DNA of 64,000 bases from JAAFIP01 sp031367325 (GTDB lineage: Bacteria > Pseudomonadota > Gammaproteobacteria > Burkholderiales > Burkholderiaceae_C): contig JANLPQ010000022.1 of the NCBI GenBank assembly GCA_031367325.1, forward strand, positions 32,158 through 96,157. Direction: 5' to 3'. A program made the translations under genes and the position numbers. The notes beneath the pieces were generated by a model, which was not told the DNA's origin, did not search any database, and saw only the letters and a list, made by a program, of their open reading frames with translations. Of the stretch, positions 8,321 through 17,145 are shown piece by piece; within the stretch, counting starts at the first letter, position 1; each line of letters opens with the position of its first letter.

Positions 8321-8336
8321 TACCAACTAGTAGGTC
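8321..8336 (+). promoter_or_regulatory. TetR-type dyad operator, site 2
   Basis: TACCAACTAGTAGGTC contains the 14-bp dyad ACC-N-ACTAGT-N-GGT at 8322-8335, matching site 1 at 12 fixed positions plus the first N. It lies 17 bp upstream of the SDR start codon, before its Shine-Dalgarno. Confidence 0.72.
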
Positions 8337-8352
8337 ATTATTGGAGCTAGCT

Positions 8353-9131
8353 ATGCATTCGAATTTCAAAGGTAAACGTATTTTGGTTGTCGGTGGCAGC
8401 AGCGGCATGGGCTTTGAGACGGCACGCTTAGTCTTGCAAGGCGGCGGCAGTGCCGTCATCACGGGGCAACGCAAAGACAAAATTGAAGCCGCACGTGCAG
8501 TGTTGTCGCAATTAGGCTCTGTCGAAGCCCTGTCGCTTAACCTAGCGCAACCAGCAAAGCTGGCCCAGCTACTAACCGCCCTAGATACGAAATACCAAGA
8601 CATTGACTTACTCGTCAACTCGGCAGGCTTGTTTTTGCCCAAAGCATTTTTAGAACACACTGAAGCTGAATACGACCAATACCTGGCGCTGAACCGCGCC
8701 ACATTTTTTATTACCCAGCACGTAGCAGCCAACATGGTGGCCGCAGGCCGCGCAGGTGCAGTAGTAAATATTGGATCAATGTGGGCTAAGCAAGCGGTAG
8801 CGGCCACGCCGTCATCAGCCTATTCCATGGCCAAAGCGGGTTTGCATTCATTCACACAGCATTTGGCCATGGAGTTGGCAGATAAGAAAATCCGAGTTAA
8901 CGCCGTGTCGCCCGCCGTAGTGGAGACACCGATTTACGAAGGTTTCATACCCAAAGAGCAAGTTCACACTGCACTGCAAGGCTTCAATAGTTTTCACCCC
9001 TTAAGCCGCGTAGGCACGCCGCAAGAAGTTGCACAAGTGGTGATTTTTTTCTGTCTGACAGCGCGTCTTGGGTAACTGGTGCGGTGTGGGATGTGGACGG
9101 AGGTGTGATGGCGGGACGCAATAAATACTAA
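8353..9131 (+). CDS. short-chain dehydrogenase/reductase, reading frame broken at a T7 run
   Basis: The NAD(P)-binding motif VVGGSSGMG lies near the N-terminus, LLVNSAG and the catalytic tetrad region follow with NIGSMW and YSMAK. The start is set at ATG 8353 because TTGGAG lies 7 bases upstream; longer in-frame starts would include the operator. In the starting frame the protein stops at 9075 with ARLG. One base back in frame the normal family C-terminus follows: LSDSASWVTGAVWDVDGG and MAGRNKY, stop at 9129-9131. The shift falls on T TTT TTC at 9045-9051. A single missing T, a sequencing error, or -1 slippage on this heptamer would each explain it. Full length would be about 259 residues. 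It follows the TetR gene and a matching operator. Confidence 0.82.
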
Positions 9132-9166
9132 GTCTTTTGAAATCTATCGCAACAAGGCGATAGATT

Positions 9167-10540
9167 TCAATTACTTTTACACATCGTCAGCGCCCCCTCC
9201 CCCGCCGCCCTCCCCGTAGCCATCGCAGCCGTCAACAAATACCCACCCGTCGGCGCTTCCCAATCTAGCATTTCGCCTGCGCAGAACACGCCGGGGAGTT
9301 TGTTTAGCATGTACCGCGCGGTCATGGCTTCGAAGCGGATGCCGCCTGCGGTGCTGATGGCTTCGTCGATGGGGCGGGTGGCGGCGACAGTGATGGGCAG
9401 TGACTTGATGGCGGTGGCTAGTTGCTGGGGGTTGTTCATCGCGTCTTTGCCTAACAGCTCGTACAAGATGTTGAGCTTGATGCCTTCTAGGTTTAAGCGG
9501 CTGGACAGGTGGCTGGACAGGGAGCGGGAGCCGCGTGGGTGGGCTACTTCGCGTAGCACTTTGGCGGCATCCCATTGGGGCAATAAATCTAAGTGGAGGG
9601 TGGCGCGGCCTTGTGCGGCTATGCGTTCGCGCAGTAGCTTGCTGGCGGCGTAGATGAGGCTGCCTTCAACGCCGGTTTGGGTGGCCACGAATTCGCCTTG
9701 GCGGTGAAATTCGGTGCCGGGCACGGTGATAGATACGGTTTTGAAGGGGTGGCCTGCGTATTTGCTGGTGAAGTGGTCGCTCCAGCCTGGCTTGCCGTGG
9801 GCGGTGACGTTAAAGCCGCAGTTGGCGGGTTGCAAATCGGCTATGTCGATGCCTTTGGCGCGCAGCCACGGCACCCATGCGCCATCAGACCCTAGGCGTT
9901 GCCAGCTTGCGCCGCCTAGAGCTAATATGGTGGCGTCAGCTTGCACGGTGATGTGTTGCACGGCGCGTGCAGATATGGTGGACTGCGCGATGCCATCGGA
10001 CGTGGTTGAGTTTTCAGGTGCGCCGCTTACATTTGGATCTGCAATCTCTGAACTGCCAGCGGTAGTTTTTTCAAACTTCAACGCGCCTAGGCTTTGGTCT
10101 GTTGCGCTCTCGTCCCAACCTGTCCACCGATGCCGCATATGAAACTGCACGCCATTACTGCGCAAGCGGTGCAGCCAAGCGCGCAGTAAGGGGGCGGCTT
10201 TCATGTCGGTGGGGAAGATGCGGCCGGAGGTGCCTGTGAAGGTATCGATGCCTAGGCCTTTGGCCCACGCTCCTAATTCAATAGCTGGTTGAGCAGTAAT
10301 TACCTGGGTTAGATGGCTGTTTCGTTCATAAAAACGGGTCAAGAACGATCCTAGCGGCTCGCTGTGGGTTAAATTTAAACCGCCGATGCCTGCCAGTAAA
10401 AACTTGCGGCCTGCACTGGGCATGGCGTCGTAGACGTGGACTTGGATGCCTGCGTTGCTAAGCACCTCGGCGGCCATCAGGCCTGCGGGGCCAGCGCCGA
10501 TGATGACTACTTTTTTAGAGGGTGCGGATGGGGTAGTCAT
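9167..10540 (-). CDS. BaiN/HI0933-like FAD-dependent oxidoreductase
   Basis: A 457-residue flavoprotein with the dinucleotide motif VIIGAGPAGLMAAEVL at residues 10-25, GRKFLLAGIGGLNLTHSE as the family signature, and the C-terminal FAD contact GVFCAGEMLDWEAPTGGYL. This is the aminoacetone-oxidase-like/HI0933 family (TIGR03862-type subgroup), whose physiological reaction is not well settled. An insertion around residues 155-195 includes a low-complexity stretch. A dispersed repeat copy (10273-10340) lies inside the gene and encodes part of HLTQVITAQPAIELGAW. Its start overlaps the stop of the upstream helicase gene by 4 bp, so translational coupling is likely. Confidence 0.87.
   Translation of the reverse strand: MTTPSAPSKKVVIIGAGPAGLMAAEVLSNAGIQVHVYDAMPSAGRKFLLAGIGGLNLTHSEPLGSFLTRFYERNSHLTQVITAQPAIELGAWAKGLGIDTFTGTSGRIFPTDMKAAPLLRAWLHRLRSNGVQFHMRHRWTGWDESATDQSLGALKFEKTTAGSSEIADPNVSGAPENSTTSDGIAQSTISARAVQHITVQADATILALGGASWQRLGSDGAWVPWLRAKGIDIADLQPANCGFNVTAHGKPGWSDHFTSKYAGHPFKTVSITVPGTEFHRQGEFVATQTGVEGSLIYAASKLLRERIAAQGRATLHLDLLPQWDAAKVLREVAHPRGSRSLSSHLSSRLNLEGIKLNILYELLGKDAMNNPQQLATAIKSLPITVAATRPIDEAISTAGGIRFEAMTARYMLNKLPGVFCAGEMLDWEAPTGGYLLTAAMATGRAAGEGALTMCKSN
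10273..10340 (+). repeat. dispersed TAGCTG-TTGAGCA repeat, copy inside flavoprotein gene
   Basis: Reads AATTCAATAGCTGGTTGAGC followed by AGTAATTACCTGGG. It is antisense to the gene and encodes VITAQPAIEL. Confidence 0.8.
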
Positions 10541-13500
10541 AGTTCAACTAACTGGCCTTCGCCGGTAATGAAGGCTGCCCGCACTGCGGCGCCAGGGTGG
10601 GCGGCTTGTACGGCTTGCTGGTACTGGGTTAGCTGCTGGCGCAGGGCGGTTTGTTGTTGGGGGGCGACGCTCGATTTGTAGTCGAGCACCCACCAGGTTT
10701 GCGTGTCGCGGTGTTTGACGAGACGGTCTAGGCGCAGCAATACAGGTGCATTGGTTTGCGCTTTCACAGCCACATTAACGGAAGTATCAGCATCAACATT
10801 TAGGTTATCGTTTGCAACATCATCACCGCCTTGCAGCAGCTCGACCTCGTTGGCTTGCCAGTCGATGTGTGCGCTGTCCCACACCCACGCTGCTGGGCCT
10901 TGGGTGATGCGCTGGGCGATGGCGCAGGCGGCGTCGGCCTGGGCAGCGGCTAGCTGAAACTGCGCGCCCACGCTGTGCGCGATGGACTGCAAATCAACCC
11001 CTGCGTGGTACAGCTCTAGCAGGCGGTGCATGGCCAGGCCTTGGCGTGCGGCTACGCTGTCTGGTTGTTTTACTATTAATTTAATAGCTGGCTGAGCAGG
11101 ATCTACGGCCTGAAACGGCATTTTCTTTATATAAATGTTGTCATCTACAGGGCTAGATGGGCGCTGCGCAGTGGTAGATGCAACTGCGTCATCCTGCGGC
11201 GCATCGCCCTGCACTATCGCCTCGTCCACTACCCCGCCTTCCAACGCAGCAAAGCGCTGCCACGGGCTGGCGGCATCTAACGTGCGCACGGCGTGGGCGG
11301 ACAGCGCCAGCGTGTGCTGCGCGCGGGTCATCACCACGTACAGGGCGTTGGTTTCTTCGCGGGCGCGGGCGTGCTGCTCGCGCTGCAGCGCGTCTTGCAC
11401 ACACGCAGGCGGGGTTGACTCAGTGGCTAAGAATGCAAATGTGGTGGGCGCTGCGTGCTGGGCGGGCCAGTCGATCAGTACATCCATGCTGCGCGATTTT
11501 TCGGCTTGGGCGTTGGCGTCTAGCAGCAGCACGGTGTGGGCTTCGAGGCCCTTGGCACCGTGCACGGTGAGCAGTTGCACGGCGTTGGCCGATTTGACGC
11601 TGATGGTGGATGCGCGCACGTGGCCTGCTTTGAGCGCGCGCACCCACGCGTAGGGCGTGAGAAAACGTCCGCCGTCTACGTCGAGCGCGGCGGTTAGCAG
11701 TGCCTGCAATTGTGTGGCCACTGCCGTGCGGTCAGCCGCCGGTGCAGCGGCCATAAAGCGGGCTATCACGTCGGCATGCTGGTAGATAGCGGCCAGTGCG
11801 TCGTGCGGTGGCAGGGTGTGGCTCGCGGTGTGAAAATGCGTTAAATCTGCATGTAATTTATAGGCTATTTCAGGCTGCAGGGCAGGTAATACCTGCTCAA
11901 GCGGCTCTGCATTTAATAGCATATTGAGCCAACTACTGCCTTGTGCATGCGCGGCCTGCGCGATGCTGGCCAACTGTTCGTCGGTGCAGCTAAACAGTGG
12001 CGACTTCAGCGCGCGGGCTAGCGACAAGTCGTGTGTGGGCGAGGTGAGCGCATCGACCAGCGCCACCACGTCTTGCACGGCGCAGTGCTGCATAAGCTGC
12101 GTTTTTTCGCTGATTTGCGATGCGATGCCCAGCTGCTGCAGCTCGGCGGCCATGCGCTGCAGGCGGTCGCGTTTGCGGCTAAGCACCATGATCTGGCCAG
12201 CCAGCAATGGCTTGCGTTGATCGCCTCCATCCTCTTGATCACCGTTGGCGAGGTGCTGCGCCACCCAGCGGGCGGCTTGTGCGCATTCGCGGGTGCGGAT
12301 GTGTTCCTCTGCCTCGTCGCGCGGCGTGGTGAGCGTGTCGCGCCACACTGTCGGGTCTACTTCGTCGTCACCCGGCTCGGCGGGCACCAGCGGCAGGCGC
12401 AGCACTTGGCCTGCCACTGTAGATTCGGTGGTGTGCGGGCGGTAGCCTTCGTAGCCGGTGTCGGCTGCGGCTTGCATCACGCCGTTGACAGCGGCCAGCA
12501 CGCCGCGTGCGTTGCGGCGCGTGTGGTCGCAGCTGAGCACCACGCCGCCTAGGGCATCGCGCACAAAATCTGTTGCGGCAATAAACACCTGTGGTTCGGC
12601 GCGGCGAAAGCGGTAAATGCTTTGCTTGGGGTCGCCTACGATAAACACGCTGGGTGCCGCCCCTGTGCCAGACCCTCCCCCTGCTCCTGCATAGCTAGCA
12701 AGCCAGGCTTGCAGTGCCTGCCATTGCAGCGGGTTGGTGTCTTGAAACTCGTCTATCAGCAAGTGCCGGGTTTGCGCGTCTAGCCGCTGCTGCACCCAGC
12801 CCGACAGCACGCTGTCGCTCAGCAAATGCAGCGCTGCACGCTCCACATCGCCCATGTCCACCCAGCCGCGCTCGCGCTTGAGCTGGGCAAAACACGCTAT
12901 CAACGCGCGGCCCAGCTGCGCCATGCTGTCCTGGTGCAGCCACGCAGTATGCTGCACCAGCGCAGCGTTGATGCGCACGCACTGCGCTTGCACGGCGCGC
13001 ACTTGGTCGATGCCGGAGATTTTGTCGCTGAACTTGCGCGGTGTGCCCGCTTGCACCACCAGTGCGGCCAGTGCGTCGGCTGGTTTTCCGTCGGTCAACG
13101 CCAGCTCTATATCAGTGGCGGCTTTTTGCGGAATCTTACCGTCGTAGCGGCCCAAGATGGCGGCTACTTCGGCCAACTGCTGGCGCAGTGCACTGCCCTT
13201 TGCAAACACCTCCAGCGGTGAATCCAACCCAGCCAGCTCGGGGTAGACTTTTGCAAACGGGCGAATGCTGCCCGCCACCACGCCCGCTGCATCGGCCAGG
13301 CCAAACTCTACGCGTTTGTCCAGTGCGCTGTGCAGCGCTTTGTCAACGTTAAAACGGCCATGCGCCGCCACCGCTTGGTAGTAAATACTGCGCAACGCAT
13401 CATCGCCCTGCAGCAGCGCATAAAAGCGTGGCCATACCAGCGCCACGGCCCCGCTGTCGTCTTCTAGCAGCTCGTACTGGGCAGGCAGGTTAAGCTGCTC

Positions 13501-14073
13501 TAGCACGGCCAGTGGCGCGCTACGCAGCAGTGCGGCAAACCAGCTGTGAAAGGTGCGGATTTGTACCGTGCGGTGTGAGTCGAGCAGCGACTGCTTTAAA
13601 TTTGATAGCTGCTTGAGCAGGATTTGCTTTGGTTGCAGGCCTATTTTGCTTGAAATTCCACGGTCTAGCAGGGCTTTTTCTAGCGTTGCGTCGTCTGCGC
13701 CTGCATACTCGTTAAGCCATTCTTGCAGCCGCTGGCGCATCTCACCTGCGGCTTTTTTGGTGAAGGTGATAGCTAGGATGTCTTGCGGTTTGAGTGGTGA
13801 TTTTGCGGGCTGTGCGCCGTCTGTTTGTGCACTGTCATGCAGGCTGGCATGGGGGGTGACATGAGAGGTGGCATGCGCAGCGCCGTCTTCTGCCAGTGCA
13901 CGCAAAATGCGCGACACCAGCATCCATGTTTTGCCTGCGCCTGCGCAAGCTTGTACCACCACGTTGCGTTGCGGGTCGCAGGCTATGGCGTAGAAGGCCT
14001 CGCGCGTGCAGGGCGCGCCGCCCGCCGCGTAAGCAAACTCTTGGGGGGTGGACTGAAGTGTCATAGCGTCCAC
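10537..14073 (-). CDS. AddA/RecB-like UvrD-family helicase with C-terminal nuclease domain
   Basis: A 1178-residue superfamily 1 helicase. Motif I is ACAGAGKTWML at 42-52, motif Ia ITFTKKAAGEMRQR, motif II LLIDEFQDTNPLQW near 440, motif III VGDPKQSIYRFRRAEP, motif V QLLTVHGAKGLEA. The RecB-type PD-(D/E)XK nuclease core WVLDYKSS lies near 1128. With the upstream AddB-like gene this forms the two-subunit end-processing machine that replaces RecBCD and prepares double-strand breaks for RecA. The gene overlaps the AddB-like stop by 13 bp. Two clear copies and one probable copy of the dispersed repeat lie inside it without breaking the frame, all in spacer regions between helicase motifs. Confidence 0.92.
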   Translation of the reverse strand: MDAMTLQSTPQEFAYAAGGAPCTREAFYAIACDPQRNVVVQACAGAGKTWMLVSRILRALAEDGAAHATSHVTPHASLHDSAQTDGAQPAKSPLKPQDILAITFTKKAAGEMRQRLQEWLNEYAGADDATLEKALLDRGISSKIGLQPKQILLKQLSNLKQSLLDSHRTVQIRTFHSWFAALLRSAPLAVLEQLNLPAQYELLEDDSGAVALVWPRFYALLQGDDALRSIYYQAVAAHGRFNVDKALHSALDKRVEFGLADAAGVVAGSIRPFAKVYPELAGLDSPLEVFAKGSALRQQLAEVAAILGRYDGKIPQKAATDIELALTDGKPADALAALVVQAGTPRKFSDKISGIDQVRAVQAQCVRINAALVQHTAWLHQDSMAQLGRALIACFAQLKRERGWVDMGDVERAALHLLSDSVLSGWVQQRLDAQTRHLLIDEFQDTNPLQWQALQAWLASYAGAGGGSGTGAAPSVFIVGDPKQSIYRFRRAEPQVFIAATDFVRDALGGVVLSCDHTRRNARGVLAAVNGVMQAAADTGYEGYRPHTTESTVAGQVLRLPLVPAEPGDDEVDPTVWRDTLTTPRDEAEEHIRTRECAQAARWVAQHLANGDQEDGGDQRKPLLAGQIMVLSRKRDRLQRMAAELQQLGIASQISEKTQLMQHCAVQDVVALVDALTSPTHDLSLARALKSPLFSCTDEQLASIAQAAHAQGSSWLNMLLNAEPLEQVLPALQPEIAYKLHADLTHFHTASHTLPPHDALAAIYQHADVIARFMAAAPAADRTAVATQLQALLTAALDVDGGRFLTPYAWVRALKAGHVRASTISVKSANAVQLLTVHGAKGLEAHTVLLLDANAQAEKSRSMDVLIDWPAQHAAPTTFAFLATESTPPACVQDALQREQHARAREETNALYVVMTRAQHTLALSAHAVRTLDAASPWQRFAALEGGVVDEAIVQGDAPQDDAVASTTAQRPSSPVDDNIYIKKMPFQAVDPAQPAIKLIVKQPDSVAARQGLAMHRLLELYHAGVDLQSIAHSVGAQFQLAAAQADAACAIAQRITQGPAAWVWDSAHIDWQANEVELLQGGDDVANDNLNVDADTSVNVAVKAQTNAPVLLRLDRLVKHRDTQTWWVLDYKSSVAPQQQTALRQQLTQYQQAVQAAHPGAAVRAAFITGEGQLVEL
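11071..11130 (+). repeat. dispersed repeat, copy inside AddA-like gene (1)
   Basis: TACTATTAATTTAATAGCTG, then GCTGAGCAGGATCTACGGCC, then a tail similar to GCATTTTCTTTA. Antisense to the gene, it encodes VDPAQPAIKLIVK. Confidence 0.88.
11850..11915 (-). repeat. probable degenerate dispersed repeat inside AddA-like gene (2)
   Basis: On the minus strand GCCGCTTGAGCAGGTATTACC is followed by GCCTGAAATAGCCTA. The core and tail match the family, but the 5' part is diverged. Confidence 0.45.
13594..13660 (+). repeat. dispersed repeat, copy inside AddA-like gene (3)
   Basis: TTTAAATTTGATAGCTGCTT then GAGCAGGATTTGCTTTGG and GGCCTATTTTGCTTGAAA. Antisense, but in a different reading frame from the other coding copies (ILLKQLSNLK). 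Confidence 0.82.
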
Positions 14074-17021
14074 ATGTCTTTACGGCACAGGCCGCGCGCG
14101 GCACAAAAATCACACGCGCTGCCCTCGCCCAGCGCAGGCAGCGCGGCACCGGCGTGTATGCGTTGAACGTCGCCCGCGATGCCGTGCAGCAGCGCGTCGC
14201 GGGCGGCCATGATGTCGGGCTGCGGCGTGGTTTTGCAGTCGCGCTCTGCCAAGTTGATGTAGGCGGCGTGCAGGTCGTCCTCGCCCAGCAGCGCGGCGTA
14301 GAAGGCTAGCTGCGTGTCTTCCATCGGGGTTTTTACCTTGTTTTTACTGGCTTGGCTGTTCTCAGTTTTATAGTCCAACACGTAGGCTGTGCCTGCCATG
14401 GGGCCACGGCTTAGGCGGTCTACGCGGTCTAGGCGGCCTACTAGTTGCAGGTCATCATCATGGGGATGGGTGATTTTTTGCGATAGCTCGGCTTGGTCAA
14501 ACTGCCAACCCTCGGCCTCGTGCTGGGTCAGCCACGCGAGGTAGCTGGCGCGCACTTGGGGCCATGCAGCGGCAAACGGTACAAAGCCAGGGCCGGGCAT
14601 AGATTGGTCGGTGGCGCATTGGTCTAGCAGTGCTGCATCATCAGCATTAAGTGTTGGATTAGTCTTGCGACGCGTATGAAACTCGCCCAGCACGCTGTGC
14701 AGCCAGCTGCCAAAGTCGCGTTTGTCAACCTCGGTGTCTAGCTCGGGTGCGTCTTGCAGGCCCAGCAAGCGCAGCGCAAAAAACCGGTACGGGCAAGCGC
14801 GCAGGTCGCTGTAGCTGCTGGCCGACACGCTGGTAACGCGCAGCGCGCCTGCTACGGGCGTGGGCATGTGCGTGGGCGCGGCGGGAACACTAACAGTGCG
14901 GCGCGGGTCTGCGGCGTAGTGTGCGATGGTGCTAGCAGCTTGGGTTGCGTGTAATGGCGCAAGCGACACAGCAAATAAGTCCGCTGGTGCATCGCTAGCG
15001 GCATGCACGGCAGCCTGCCCAGCCTGCCACTGCAGCAGCAGCGGGCTAGGCTGCAGGGCTGATTCACCCTCTGCTGTGCGCCACAGCACATCCACCTGCG
15101 GCAACTGCATGGCGCAGGCCCATACGCGTTGCTGTTCTGCGGCCAGCGCCTCGCGCGTAGGCAGGCCTAGCGCGGCGCGCTGTGCGCGGCTCCACGCGCC
15201 CACGGGCTCGGGGCTGGCGGGCAAGCGCTGCTCGTCAGCGCCTGCAATAACGATAGCGGCAAACGGCCGCGCCAGCACCTGCGCCAGCGGCAGCACTATC
15301 ACCTGCGCGGCGGGTGCAGCAGCGCCCAAGCTGGGTTTGAAGCTGGCGTTTTCCAGGCAGTCGCTGGCCCACGCGGTGAACTCGGCCAAGCTCATCGGCG
15401 CGCTGTGGTCGGCCAATGCGTCGGGTTGCAGCAGGTGCAGCGCCTGCACACAGTCGCGCCCTGCACTGTCGGCCTGCAGCGCTGCCCACTGCCCCGTGGC
15501 GCGCAGGGCGTACTGCAAGGCCAGCAGCCACTGCGCGGGGCTGCGGCTGGCGCGCAGGTTCTTTAGCAAGTCGTCAATGGTTACAGGCTGCACCGTAGTG
15601 CTACCGGTGCTGCTCAGAGCCATGCCAAGCTGCGCAGGCTGAGCCTGGCCCAGCACTAACGAACCTTCGGCCAAGCTCAAGCCGGTCAGACTTAGACTGG
15701 AGGCTTCGACTGAAGAATTAGCATCAAGAATTACCTCGTCATCTTGCGCAGACACTATAAATTCAATAGCTGCTTGAGCAGTATCTACCTGCTCTGGCGT
15801 GCTATTTTGCTTGCGAAATGTATACTCCAGGGCGTTTATTTTTGCTACGGACGCGTTGGTTTGTTTTAGCCAGTTGAGCAACGCGTCGTCTGCGCCGGGT
15901 TCATCGTCAGCGCCCCGGTGTGCTGTGCGGGCCGCGCGCAGCAGCGCCATGACGCTGGCAGCAGCGCGGGTGGTAGACAGCTTCCAGCCGGTCTCATCCA
16001 GCAACTGCACGCCGTGCAGCTGCAGCGTAGCGCTGATGCGCCGGGTGCTCAGCCGGTCTACAGCGGCCAGCGCCACAGGCACGCGGCCCTGCGCGATGTG
16101 CTGCAGCACGCAGGCGGCAGCGCGGTCGGCTTCGTCGTGCTGATCGGTGGATGGGTGCAGGCCCACGCTGTGACCCTGGGTGGGGTGCAGCGCCACACCC
16201 TGACCCTGAGTGGCATACTGCGCCGCGCTGTCCGCCTGCGTTGCTTCAAAGTCAGGCCACTGCACGTAGCAGCTAATGTCCGCCCAGTGCTGCGCCAGAG
16301 CTTGCGCCAGCGGGTTGGCCTGCAGCCCGGGCACGACGATCAGCGCGTCTAGGCTGCTGCGCACCGCGTCGTCAAACAGCACATCGCTGGCGTAGCGCGA
16401 CGCTACCGCCCACTCCAGCGCAATGCGGGCCACAGCGGCCTCGTACATCAGCGGGGTGCTGGCCAGTTTGTCCACCCCTTGCAGCGCGTTGGTACGCGCC
16501 TGCGCAGCCCAGTCGCTGCGCCGCGCGGGCGGCACGGCTGCTACCAGCGCACCCAGCTGGTGGGCGGTTTGCACCAAGCTGCCCACCAGCATGGCCTGCT
16601 GCGCGCCCAGCCCAGCGCGTTGCAACCACGCCTTGGCGCGCAGGCTGTCTAGCCCCGCGTCGTAGCTAATGTCTAGCGCACCGGGGCTAAAGTGGCCAAT
16701 GCGCTGGCTCCAGCTTTTGGTGGTTTCTAGGCGCGGGGTAAATTGCGCAGCGCTGCTTGACTGGGCGCGCTGCAGCAACTGTGCACGCGCCACCGCCTGC
16801 AGCTGAAAAAACGGCAGCAGCACCACCGTGCGCGCAGGGTGCGCGCCCATAGCCAGCATGTGCGCAGCCACTTGCGTCCACAGGCCCTGCCAGACGGCGG
16901 GCGCGCAATTGGATGTAGTGTTAGACACAATATGGGGTGCAGTGGTAAGCACAGGTGTACCGGAGTAAGGTTGTTTAGTTTTATCTATCGCTGCCATAGC
17001 GTTTTGCGCGTTCCGGGCCAC
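14061..17021 (-). CDS. AddB-like PD-(D/E)XK nuclease, partner of the helicase
   Basis: A 986-residue protein. The N-terminal two thirds resemble an inactivated helicase without a Walker A motif, as in AddB. The C-terminal nuclease core is VLDYKTEN near 884. Four cysteines for an iron-sulfur cluster are visible: one in LRACPYRFF near 742 and three in CDFCAARGLC near 970-979, the AddB/AddAB arrangement. It would act with the downstream AddA-like helicase in recombinational repair of double-strand breaks. The middle carries a short tandem peptide repeat (ALHPTQGHS/GLHPS, about 275-290). One dispersed repeat copy (15754-15815) lies within it. The coding sequence is very rich in Ala, Gln and Leu. 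Confidence 0.86.
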   Translation of the reverse strand: MARNAQNAMAAIDKTKQPYSGTPVLTTAPHIVSNTTSNCAPAVWQGLWTQVAAHMLAMGAHPARTVVLLPFFQLQAVARAQLLQRAQSSSAAQFTPRLETTKSWSQRIGHFSPGALDISYDAGLDSLRAKAWLQRAGLGAQQAMLVGSLVQTAHQLGALVAAVPPARRSDWAAQARTNALQGVDKLASTPLMYEAAVARIALEWAVASRYASDVLFDDAVRSSLDALIVVPGLQANPLAQALAQHWADISCYVQWPDFEATQADSAAQYATQGQGVALHPTQGHSVGLHPSTDQHDEADRAAACVLQHIAQGRVPVALAAVDRLSTRRISATLQLHGVQLLDETGWKLSTTRAAASVMALLRAARTAHRGADDEPGADDALLNWLKQTNASVAKINALEYTFRKQNSTPEQVDTAQAAIEFIVSAQDDEVILDANSSVEASSLSLTGLSLAEGSLVLGQAQPAQLGMALSSTGSTTVQPVTIDDLLKNLRASRSPAQWLLALQYALRATGQWAALQADSAGRDCVQALHLLQPDALADHSAPMSLAEFTAWASDCLENASFKPSLGAAAPAAQVIVLPLAQVLARPFAAIVIAGADEQRLPASPEPVGAWSRAQRAALGLPTREALAAEQQRVWACAMQLPQVDVLWRTAEGESALQPSPLLLQWQAGQAAVHAASDAPADLFAVSLAPLHATQAASTIAHYAADPRRTVSVPAAPTHMPTPVAGALRVTSVSASSYSDLRACPYRFFALRLLGLQDAPELDTEVDKRDFGSWLHSVLGEFHTRRKTNPTLNADDAALLDQCATDQSMPGPGFVPFAAAWPQVRASYLAWLTQHEAEGWQFDQAELSQKITHPHDDDLQLVGRLDRVDRLSRGPMAGTAYVLDYKTENSQASKNKVKTPMEDTQLAFYAALLGEDDLHAAYINLAERDCKTTPQPDIMAARDALLHGIAGDVQRIHAGAALPALGEGSACDFCAARGLCRKDMWTL
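15754..15815 (+). repeat. dispersed repeat, copy inside AddB-like gene
   Basis: CTATAAATTCAATAGCTGCT then TGAGCAGTATCTACC and GCTATTTTGCTTGCG. Antisense to the gene, it encodes VDTAQAAIEFIVS. Confidence 0.88.
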
Positions 17022-17064
17022 AGGCCGGTGTCTTGCTTTCTGTCACAATGACTACACTGTATAG

Positions 17065-17088
17065 GCATCTGGTGCTTAAACCAGATGC
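17065..17088. promoter_or_regulatory. perfect 9-bp inverted repeat upstream of trxA
   Basis: GCATCTGGT - gcttaa - ACCAGATGC forms a perfect 9-bp stem with a 6-base loop, 58 bp before the trxA start. It may be an mRNA leader hairpin or a dyad protein site. It is not followed by a T run, so a terminator is unlikely. Confidence 0.5.
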
Positions 17089-17145
17089 TGTAGTGACCCA
17101 ATTATTCCACTATTCGTCCACGCCCCCACAACCTTTGGAGAACCC

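Noticed and set aside
9177..9575. 132-codon minus-strand frame overlapping the flavoprotein gene, very rich in Arg/His/Gly
   Set aside because: Same-strand alternative frame of a real gene, low-complexity composition, no ribosome-binding site.
11189..12982. Several long open frames antisense to the AddA-like gene, rich in Arg/Ala/His
   Set aside because: They are by-products of GC-rich codons on the opposite strand. They show no domains, no start context and no length consistent with a gene.
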